Origin: Roseovarius nitratireducens
GTDB taxonomy: Bacteria; Pseudomonadota; Alphaproteobacteria; Rhodobacterales; Rhodobacteraceae
Assembly (NCBI RefSeq): GCF_002925845.1
Contig: NZ_PDNI01000036.1
Location: 141,734 to 205,733, forward strand
Direction of reading: 5' to 3'
Length of the DNA: 64,000 bases
A program made the position numbers and the translations under genes. This document shows, in pieces, positions 57,983-64,000 of this stretch (its first letter is position 1; each line of letters starts with the position of its first letter). Below the pieces are notes generated by a model, which saw only the letters and a list, made by a program, of their open reading frames with translations, searched no databases and was not told the DNA's origin.

Positions 57983-58927
57983 ATGAGCGACGACGACCGT
58001 CCCCCCCTTGCCGCCCGTGCCGCGGATACTGCGCTCGGGATGGCGATGTACGCGCCGATCGCGCTGTGCAAGATCCTGCCCTATCGCTGGCGTATCCCGA
58101 TGATGGGGTGGCTCACCGCGCGGGTGGTGGCACCGCTGGCGGGCTACGGGCGCCGCGTGCGCGAGAACCTCGCCCACGCCGTGCCCGACCTGCCCGAGGC
58201 CGAGGTGCGCCGCCTGATGCGCGCGGTGCCCGACAATGCCGGGCGCAACATGGCCGAGCTTTACTCCACCGACGAGTTCATCGCGCGCACCCGCCGCTCG
58301 TCCGTGATTGGACCGGGGCTCGAGGCGATCCGCGCGGCGCAGCGCGAGGGGCGGCCGATCATCTTTGTCACCGGCCATTTCGGAAGCTTCAACGCCGCGC
58401 GCATCGCCATGATCGAGCAGGGCTTCTCGATGGGTGTGTTTTACCGCAAGATGCACAACCGCTGGTTCAACCGCCGTTACGTGGCGGCGATGGGCGCGCT
58501 CAGCGAGCCGATGTTCGAGCAGGGGCGGCGCGGCATGATGCAAATGGTCAAGCACCTCAAGCGCGGCGGCGTGCTGGCGATCCTGACCGATCTCAACGCC
58601 CATGACGGCGTGCCGCTGTCATTCTTCGGCAAGCCCGCGCTGTCGCCGCTGGCCACCGCCGAGCTTGCGCTCAAGTTCGATGCGCCGCTGGTGCCGGTCT
58701 GGGGCATCCGCCGCGACAACGGTCTCGATTTCGAGATCGTCGTGGAAGAGCCGGTCCCGATGAGCGATCCCGTCACCATGACGCAAGAGGTCAACGACCG
58801 GCTGGAGCGGCAGGTGCGGGCACGGATGGATCAATGGCTGTGGATCCATCGGCGCTGGAAGGACGGTATCGGGCCGTTGGCCGAGCGCGGCGAGGCGTAT
58901 CTCGAGGAATTGCGCCGCAAGGACTGA
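57983..58927 (+). CDS. LpxL/HtrB-like lysophospholipid acyltransferase family protein
   Basis: This 314-residue protein resembles late lipid A acyltransferases. It has IGPGLEAIRAAQREGRPIIFVTGHFGSFNAARIA (about residues 110-143) and a C-terminal QWLWIHRRWKDG motif. The family's HX4(D/E) has Asn instead (H-FGSF-N), so its catalysis may be altered or lost. A hydrophobic N-terminal segment is possible (MAMYAPIALCKILPY). Start 57983 (MSDDDRPP) follows an AGAG site. It converges with gcrA. Confidence 0.83.
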   Translation: MSDDDRPPLAARAADTALGMAMYAPIALCKILPYRWRIPMMGWLTARVVAPLAGYGRRVRENLAHAVPDLPEAEVRRLMRAVPDNAGRNMAELYSTDEFIARTRRSSVIGPGLEAIRAAQREGRPIIFVTGHFGSFNAARIAMIEQGFSMGVFYRKMHNRWFNRRYVAAMGALSEPMFEQGRRGMMQMVKHLKRGGVLAILTDLNAHDGVPLSFFGKPALSPLATAELALKFDAPLVPVWGIRRDNGLDFEIVVEEPVPMSDPVTMTQEVNDRLERQVRARMDQWLWIHRRWKDGIGPLAERGEAYLEELRRKD

Positions 58928-58929
58928 TC

Positions 58930-59514
58930 TCAGCGCTTGCGGTCGCGACGGCTCGACATCGGCTGAAAGGCCACACCCACATGCGCCTCGCAATAGGGCT
59001 TGCCGGTCTGCACGGGCAGGCCGCAGAACCAGAAATCGTCGGTCGCCGGGTCGCCCACGGGCCATTTGCAGGTCCGCTCGGTCAACTCCATAAGCGAGAG
59101 CCTCTTGGCCTTCTTTTCGATCTCGCTGACCTTGGCGAGCGCCTCGGGGTCGATCTCGTTGGCAGAAGGCTGCGGCGGCAGCGGCTGGCCTGCCGGGATG
59201 ATCGCCTTGACCCGGACGCTCGTGGTGACCGGCACGGCGTTCTCTTCGGTGCTCTCGGCGGGGGCGGCGGGCTTGGTGGTCGGCTTCGGCGTGGGCTTGG
59301 CCGCCGTTTTCGGTGCCTCGGCCTCTGGCGTCGCGGCAGGCGCGGCGTTCGCCGCCGGGGCCGAGCCGTTGCGATTGGACAACCCGAGCCGGTGCACCTT
59401 GCCGATCACGGCATTGCGGGTCACGCCGCCAAGCTCCTTGGCGATCTGGCTGGCCGACTGGCCTTCGCCCCACAACCTCTTCAACAGCTCGACGCGCTCA
59501 TCGCTCCACGACAT
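58930..59514 (-). CDS. gcrA: GcrA-family cell-cycle regulator
   Basis: This 194-residue protein begins with the GcrA DNA-binding domain: SWSDERVELLKRLWGEGQSASQIAKELGG then TRNAVIGKVHRLGLSNR (residues 1-49). An Ala/Thr/Pro-rich linker follows, and a C-terminal domain with WPVGDPATDDFWFCGLP and KPYCEAHVGVAFQP binds RNA polymerase sigma. GcrA works with CcrM methylation in alphaproteobacteria. The start is at 59514 (MSWSDE). Confidence 0.93.
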   Translation of the reverse strand: MSWSDERVELLKRLWGEGQSASQIAKELGGVTRNAVIGKVHRLGLSNRNGSAPAANAAPAATPEAEAPKTAAKPTPKPTTKPAAPAESTEENAVPVTTSVRVKAIIPAGQPLPPQPSANEIDPEALAKVSEIEKKAKRLSLMELTERTCKWPVGDPATDDFWFCGLPVQTGKPYCEAHVGVAFQPMSSRRDRKR

Positions 59515-59657
59515 TCGGGGCTTCCCTTGCATTGAAAGGCGGCACAGGCGCTTTCGGCCCGCCGCCTTGTCATCTTGATCGGCCTCCTATTCTAATCACT
59601 CGACGATGAGTTACAAGGCATCGAATTGCAGACAGCACCGCAGACAGGAGACCACCC

Positions 59658-60476
59658 ATGACCGAGCCCGCATACTCCGCCTCAATGCCAATGGGCGCGC
59701 GGCGTTTCGGGCGGGTCAACTGGCTTGGCCTGATGACGCTGGCGGAACGCGAGAATCGCCGGTTCCTCGCCGTCTGGACGCAGACCCTTCTCGCGCCGCT
59801 CATCACGGCGGGGCTGTTCATGATGATCTTTTCCATCGCCATCGGGCCGCGGCGCGGCGATGTCATGGGGGTGGATTTCACCACCTTCATCGCGCCGGGC
59901 ATCCTGATGATGACGGTCATTCAGAACGCGTTTGCCAATACCTCGTCGTCGATCGTGATCTCCAAGGTGCAGGGCAATATCGTCGATACGCTGATGCCGC
60001 CGCTTTCGGGTGGTGAATTGGTGCTGGGCTATCTGGCCGGGGGCGTCGGGCGCGGGCTGCTGGTGGCGCTGGCGATCGGTGCCGGGCTGTTTCTCGTTCT
60101 CGGCATTGCCCCGGCCCATCCGCTGCTCGCGCTGGCCTTTGTCCTGCTGGGGGCCGCGTTCATGAGCGGCGTGGGGATCGTCGCGGGGATTTTCGCCAAC
60201 AAGTTCGACCAGATGGCGGCGATCACCAATTTTATCGTCACGCCCCTCGCGTTCCTGTCGGGCACGTTCTACTCGGTCGAGGCGCTGCCGCCGTTGCTCT
60301 ATTCGATCACCCATTTCAACCCGGTCTTCTACCTGATCGACGGGGTGCGCTTCGGCATGATCGGCGTCTCCGACAGCGCGCCGGCCCTCGGTCTCGCGGT
60401 GGGGGCGGCGGCGACGCTCGCCGTCTGCCTGCTGGCCTGGCTGATGCTGGCGCGGGGCTACCGGCTCAAGGTCTGA
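59658..60476 (+). CDS. ABC-2 type transporter permease
   Basis: This 272-residue protein has six hydrophobic segments and the ABC-2 pattern: PGILMMTVIQNAFANTSSSIVISKVQGNIVDTLMPPLSGGELVLGYLAGGVGR and the C-terminal NFIVTPLAFLSGTFYSVEALPPLL. It resembles YadH/NodJ-like exporters. No cognate ATPase is adjacent: a small lipoprotein follows on the opposite strand. The ATPase may be elsewhere in the genome. Confidence 0.9.
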   Translation: MTEPAYSASMPMGARRFGRVNWLGLMTLAERENRRFLAVWTQTLLAPLITAGLFMMIFSIAIGPRRGDVMGVDFTTFIAPGILMMTVIQNAFANTSSSIVISKVQGNIVDTLMPPLSGGELVLGYLAGGVGRGLLVALAIGAGLFLVLGIAPAHPLLALAFVLLGAAFMSGVGIVAGIFANKFDQMAAITNFIVTPLAFLSGTFYSVEALPPLLYSITHFNPVFYLIDGVRFGMIGVSDSAPALGLAVGAAATLAVCLLAWLMLARGYRLKV

Positions 60477-60485
60477 TCGCCGGGA

Positions 60486-60827
60486 TCACTTGCAGACGCG
60501 GTCGGCGCGCTCGGCATAGGCGGTGTAGGCGGTCCAGAACCGCTGATCGCCCGCGCGCTGCGACTGCCTGATGTCCTGTGCCGATTGAAGATCGCGATAA
60601 AATGCCACCGCGCGCCGCTGCTCAAAGCCGTTCAGCGTGTCATTGGCCACGGCCTGGATGCACCCGCACAGCGCGACCGAGCGCGCCTTGCGGCCCGAGG
60701 CGAGACAGGCATCGGAAATCGGACCAGACGCCATCGGCCTGGCGCCACCGGCACCGCCCGCAAAGCGGCCCGGCCCACCACAGGCCGCAAGGCCAAGGAC
60801 AAGCCAGAGAAGAAGAATCGTTTTCAT
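60486..60827 (-). CDS. Small lipoprotein
   Basis: This 113-residue protein has a lipoprotein signal: MKTILLLWLVLGLAACGG (lipobox LAAC). The mature part is GPISDACLASGRKARSVALCGCIQAVANDTL, with Cys pairs, then a helical RRAVAFYRDLQSAQDIRQSQRAGDQRFW tail. Similar Rhodobacteraceae proteins exist. Function unknown. Confidence 0.8.
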   Translation of the reverse strand: MKTILLLWLVLGLAACGGPGRFAGGAGGARPMASGPISDACLASGRKARSVALCGCIQAVANDTLNGFEQRRAVAFYRDLQSAQDIRQSQRAGDQRFWTAYTAYAERADRVCK

Positions 60828-60948
60828 TGCCCGTCGCCTCGTTTCTTGTTGCCGTGTCCATGCCGCATATGCCGGGATTTTTCAATTCACATCCGCCGCG
60901 CGGGCTGCGATGGTTCCGGTGGTCGGCCTCAGCAGGAACGCAAGCGCG

Positions 60949-61776
60949 ATGGATTTCACCTTCTCCAACCTGATCTTTCTCGCCTTTCTGGTGATCATCC
61001 TGCAACCGTTTCTGATGGGCAGGATGTTCGCGCTGCGGCGCGCACAGGCCATCAGCACGATCCAGAGGCGCCGCAAAACCCGCATCATCACCATGATACA
61101 CCGGCAGGAGCGGCGCAGCCTGTTCGGGATGAACATGTCGAACACGATCGGGCTCGAGGATGCGCAATCCATCATTTCGGCGATCAAGGCGACGCCGCGC
61201 GAGATACCGATCGACCTTGTTCTGCACACGCCGGGCGGGTTGGTTCTGGCGGCCATGCAGATCGCCCGCGCGGTCGAGGCGCACCCGGCCAAGGTAACCG
61301 TTTTCGTGCCGATCTACGCCATGTCCGGCGGCACGCTCATCGCGCTGGCCGCCGACGAGATCGTGATGGGCGAATTCTCGATGCTCGGTCCGATAGACCC
61401 GCAAATCATGGGTGTCTCTGCGGCCTCGATCCTCGCTGCCCGCGACGCCAAGCCGATCGAACACGTCTCGGACCTCGCCCTTGTCCTCGCCGATGTGAGC
61501 GAAAAGGCCACCGCACAGGTCAAGCGCGGCGCGGTCGAGATCATGACCCCCCGCCTGCCGCAGGACAAGGCCGAGGCGCTGGCCGATACGCTGACCTCGG
61601 GGACATGGACGCATGACTACGCGCTCACCCCCGCCGAGGCGACCGCGTTGGGCCTGCCGGTCAATGTCGGGCTGCCGCAGGACATACTCGACCTGATGAA
61701 GCTCTACCCCTCCCCGGTGCGGCAATCGGCGGTCGAGTTTCTGCCTTTTGAGCCGCCCGGGCGGCGGATCGGCTGA
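60949..61776 (+). CDS. SDH-type membrane serine protease (ClpP/SppA fold)
   Basis: This 275-residue protein has an N-terminal membrane helix (FSNLIFLAFLVIILQPFLMG), then a ClpP/crotonase-fold core: DLVLHTPGGLVLAAMQIA (oxyanion), YAMSGGTLIALAADEIVMGEFSMLGPIDPQ with Ser as nucleophile near residue 126, and YALTPAEATALGLPV. It matches the serine dehydrogenase proteinase (SDH_sah) family, related to SppA and bacterial NfeD partners. Start 60949 follows an AGGA 11 bases upstream; longer frames overlap the divergent lipoprotein. Targets are unknown. Confidence 0.87.
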   Translation: MDFTFSNLIFLAFLVIILQPFLMGRMFALRRAQAISTIQRRRKTRIITMIHRQERRSLFGMNMSNTIGLEDAQSIISAIKATPREIPIDLVLHTPGGLVLAAMQIARAVEAHPAKVTVFVPIYAMSGGTLIALAADEIVMGEFSMLGPIDPQIMGVSAASILAARDAKPIEHVSDLALVLADVSEKATAQVKRGAVEIMTPRLPQDKAEALADTLTSGTWTHDYALTPAEATALGLPVNVGLPQDILDLMKLYPSPVRQSAVEFLPFEPPGRRIG

Positions 61777-61796
61777 CCCCCTACGTCGGTCGGCGC

Positions 61797-62843
61797 CTAC
61801 CCCGCGCGCGCCAAAAGCGCTTCCTCCACCATCCGGTCGGCGATCACGTTGGGGCTAACCGCCACGCCGGCAGCCCGAGTGAGGATGTCATCCATACGCG
61901 CCCGTATCGCTTCAAGCCTCTCGCTCACCCATGCCGCGCGATCATCGATATGCAGGATCTCGGCGGCCACGTTGATGATCCCGCCGCCATTGGCCACGTA
62001 ATCGGGCAGGTAGAGGATCCCGCGTGTCAGCAGCCTGTCCGCATCCTGCGGCGTCGCGAGCTGGTTGTTGGCCGCGCCGCAGATCATGCGGGCGCGAATC
62101 TCCGGGATCGTTTCCGCGTTCAGCACCCCGCCGATGGCGCAGGGCGCAAGGATATCCGCTTCAATGGCGTGGATCGTGTCCGGCGCCACCGTCTGCGCAC
62201 CGAATTCCCGCGCGGTCGTGGCCACGCGCGCGGCGTCCGTATCCGCCACGCTGAGCCGTGCGCCCGCCTCGTGCAGGATGCGGCACAGGTGCCAGCCGAC
62301 ATGGCCCAGCCCCTGCACCGCCACGTGCCGTCCGTTCAGATCGTCACTGCCCCAGAGCCGCGCCGCGCCCGCGCGCATCGCCGCCGCCACGCCGCGCGCA
62401 GTGACCGGCGAGGGATCGCCGCTGGCGTGCCGCCCCTGATCGCGCCCGGCGACATAGCGCGTCGCGCGAGCGATCTCGGCCATGTCGGCCGGGCTCATGC
62501 CCATGTCCTCGGCGGTCCAGTACCGCCCCCCGAGCGTGTCGATGGCCCGCCCCATCGCGCGCAGCAGCGCAGGCGTCTTGTCAGCCGCCGGATCACCCAC
62601 GATCACCGCCTTGCCGCCCCCGAGCGGAAGTCCGGCGGCGGCATTCTTGTAGCTCATCCCCCGCGACAGGTTGAGCACATCCTCAAGCGCCGCGTCGCCG
62701 CTGTCGTAGACACGCATCCGAAGCCCACCCGCCGCCGGGCCAAGCCGCGTCGAATGCAGCGCGATGAACCCGCGCAACCCGGTCTCGGCATCATCGACGC
62801 GGTAAACCTCTTCGTGCGAAGAAATGGAAAGACGTGTCAGCAT
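61797..62843 (-). CDS. Leucine/glutamate/phenylalanine/valine dehydrogenase family enzyme
   Basis: This 348-residue NAD-dependent enzyme deaminates a branched or aromatic amino acid. Motifs: LGPAAGGLRM, catalytic Lys in RGMSYKNAAAGLPLGGGKAVI (about residue 77), WTAEDMG, and the NAD fold VAVQGLGHVGWHLCRILHEAGARLSVADTD (about residues 174-203). Length fits leucine dehydrogenases (about 350). GGAGGATTCCACC precedes ATG 62843, so 30 upstream codons are rejected. It diverges from an Lrp-type gene, a typical pair. Confidence 0.9.
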   Translation of the reverse strand: MLTRLSISSHEEVYRVDDAETGLRGFIALHSTRLGPAAGGLRMRVYDSGDAALEDVLNLSRGMSYKNAAAGLPLGGGKAVIVGDPAADKTPALLRAMGRAIDTLGGRYWTAEDMGMSPADMAEIARATRYVAGRDQGRHASGDPSPVTARGVAAAMRAGAARLWGSDDLNGRHVAVQGLGHVGWHLCRILHEAGARLSVADTDAARVATTAREFGAQTVAPDTIHAIEADILAPCAIGGVLNAETIPEIRARMICGAANNQLATPQDADRLLTRGILYLPDYVANGGGIINVAAEILHIDDRAAWVSERLEAIRARMDDILTRAAGVAVSPNVIADRMVEEALLARAG

Positions 62844-62962
62844 GGTGGAATCCTCCTCGGCATGAAGGTAAGAGCGTTCAGACGCGAAAAAACGCCAATT
62901 GCGGCTCACAAAACCGCACGTTTTAGAGATCATCGCCGGAAAGGGCCGAAATTTTGGTGAAA

Positions 62963-63418
62963 ATGGACAGGATGGACCGCAAGATCGTCGCCGCCCTGCA
63001 ACGCGAGGGGCGGCGCAAGCTCGCCGAGCTGTCGGCGGAGGTGGGGCTTTCGCCCACCCCGCTCGCGCGGCGGATCGCCCGGCTCGAGGCCGAGGGCGTC
63101 ATCACCGGCTACGGCGCCCGCGTCGATCAGGACAAGCTCGGCCTGCCCCTCAACGCCTTCGTCTTCGTCGAGCTCGAACAGCAAAGCCGCGACGCGATCC
63201 GCGCCTTCGAGGCCCGGTTGCGGCAGTTCGACGAGGTGCTGGAATGCTACCTTATGACCGGCACCCGCGACGTGCTCATCCGCGTGGTGGCCGCCGATCT
63301 CGCGGCGTTCGACCGGTTCCTCGAGGACGGGCTGATGCAGACCCCGGGCATCCGCGCCATGCGCACCAGCTTTGCTCTGCGCACCATGATCCGGCGCGAC
63401 GCGCTGCCCGAGCACTGA
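62963..63418 (+). CDS. Lrp/AsnC-family transcriptional regulator
   Basis: This 151-residue regulator has the HTH RKIVAALQREGRRKLAELSAEVGLSPTPLARRIARLEAEGVI (about residues 5-47) and a C-terminal ligand-binding RAM domain (about 65-145, YLMTGTRDVLIRVV). The ATG at 62963 (MDRMDRKI) is preferred over TTG 62954 or GTG 62957. It is divergent from the leucine-type dehydrogenase across 119 bp and probably controls it in response to amino acids. Confidence 0.88.
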   Translation: MDRMDRKIVAALQREGRRKLAELSAEVGLSPTPLARRIARLEAEGVITGYGARVDQDKLGLPLNAFVFVELEQQSRDAIRAFEARLRQFDEVLECYLMTGTRDVLIRVVAADLAAFDRFLEDGLMQTPGIRAMRTSFALRTMIRRDALPEH

Positions 63419-63430
63419 GGCGGCCCGACC

Positions 63431-64000
63431 TCAGAGCAGCGCGCCGATGCGCGTCATCGCCTTCTCGATGGCCTCGATGGAATTGGCATAGGAAAACCGC
63501 AGGAACCCCGCGCCCTCCGCGCCAAAGGACGTGCCGGCGATGGTGGCCACCCCCGCCTCGTCGAGAAACCGATCCTGCGCCTCGCCCGCGCTCATCCCCG
63601 TCCCTTGGATATTGGCAAAGGCATAGAACGCCCCGCCCGGATCGGTACAGCGCACCCCCGGCAGCGCATTCAGCCGCGCCACGATCAGCCGCCGCCGCGC
63701 GTCGAATGCGCGCATCATCTCGTCCACCGCGTCCTGCGGCCCGGTGAGCGCGGCGATCCCGGCATGTTGCGCGGCGGCATTGACGCAGGAATGATCGTTG
63801 ATGCACAGCCGCGTGACATGCTCCACAAGGCTCTCGGGCCAGACCGCATAGCCCAGCCGCCAGCCGGTCATCGCGTAAGTCTTGGACCAGCCGTCGAGCA
63901 TGATGAGCCGGTCGCGGATCTCGGGGTATTGCAAGAGCGAGACATGATCCCGCCCGCCATAAAGCATCCGGCTGTAGATCTCGTCCGACAGCACCGCCAC
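63431..64000 (-). CDS. Pyridoxal-phosphate aminotransferase, class I/II, partial
   Basis: The window ends inside this gene; 189 C-terminal residues are visible. They include DEIYSRMLYGG, the Schiff-base lysine in DGWSKTYAMTGWRLGY and PEIRDRL. The ending GFLRFSYANSIEAIEKAMTRIG is the aspartate-aminotransferase C-terminus. Substrate not determined. It converges on the Lrp gene (12 bp). The visible left end of the frame is not a true start. Confidence 0.88.
   Translation of the reverse strand: MAVLSDEIYSRMLYGGRDHVSLLQYPEIRDRLIMLDGWSKTYAMTGWRLGYAVWPESLVEHVTRLCINDHSCVNAAAQHAGIAALTGPQDAVDEMMRAFDARRRLIVARLNALPGVRCTDPGGAFYAFANIQGTGMSAGEAQDRFLDEAGVATIAGTSFGAEGAGFLRFSYANSIEAIEKAMTRIGALL

Noticed and set aside
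60486-60827. 'Arginine transporter' label for the small lipoprotein
   Set aside because: The label appears on similar proteins in databases (from memory), but the sequence has a lipobox and no membrane transporter segments.
63431-64000. GTG at the window edge as the start of the aminotransferase
   Set aside because: The visible part is the C-terminal half of the enzyme. The true start lies beyond the window.

Overview
The window is high-GC, densely packed bacterial chromosome. It reads as an alphaproteobacterium of the Rhodobacteraceae (Roseobacter group). The evidence is the combination of a GcrA-type cell-cycle regulator, ethylmalonyl-CoA pathway genes (mcl2, mch, meaB), the small families DUF6455, DUF1737, DUF1285 and DUF6746, and the replication block rpsT-dnaA-dnaN-recF-gyrB. 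The genus cannot be named from sequence reading alone. No rRNA operon, CRISPR array, insertion sequence or prophage is visible. Two tRNA genes are present.

Layout. 1-1829: a partial family-14-type glycosyltransferase and a divergent sulfotransferase. 2001-10602: replication core (rpsT, dnaA, dnaN, recF, gyrB), with a MazF/PemK-like gene of lower GC wedged between dnaN and recF and a VOC protein plus LysE exporter between recF and gyrB. 10603-17645: small exported or membrane proteins, an M48 lipoprotein peptidase, meaB and hrpB, including a 386-bp gap with a long perfect inverted repeat. 17725-22104: Nudix hydrolase, the operon mcl2-nnrU-DUF1737-mch of C2 assimilation, and a TauE exporter. 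22257-33556: TCA-cycle block mdh, sucC, (methyltransferase), sucD, sucA, sucB, lpd, with a small patch of odd DNA (31159-31605) that includes a fragment homologous to the sucB 3' end. 33615-41104: tRNA-Gly, DUF1285, and a MoxR/DUF58/DUF4159 cluster. 41101-46113: an intergenic palindromic element and pstSCAB. 46153-56432: a ten-gene operon with a divergent LysR regulator. It encodes a polyamine-type ABC importer, class III aminotransferase, BKACE enzyme, GNAT, acetylpolyamine-amidohydrolase-like protein, DAO oxidase and RidA. 56496-64000: tRNA(CAU), a split nitrile hydratase/thiocyanate hydrolase-type three-gene set, an acyltransferase, gcrA, an ABC-2 permease, an SDH-type membrane protease, a leucine-dehydrogenase-type enzyme with divergent Lrp, and a partial aminotransferase.

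How they work together. The TCA block and the ethylmalonyl-CoA genes (beta-methylmalyl-CoA/mesaconyl-CoA interconversion, malyl-CoA thioester cleavage, MeaB chaperoning of methylmalonyl-CoA mutase) together feed acetyl-CoA carbon to malate and succinyl-CoA. A pair of TGTGATCAC palindromes two helical turns apart in front of sucC suggests coordinated control of the TCA genes. The 46-56 kb operon looks like a complete uptake and catabolism route for an amine, probably acetylated or polyamine-like, whose exact substrate cannot be read from the sequence; it is the best candidate here for an undescribed pathway. Start codons were chosen from ribosome-binding sites, family N-termini and overlap with the preceding gene, and several differ from the longest open frame.
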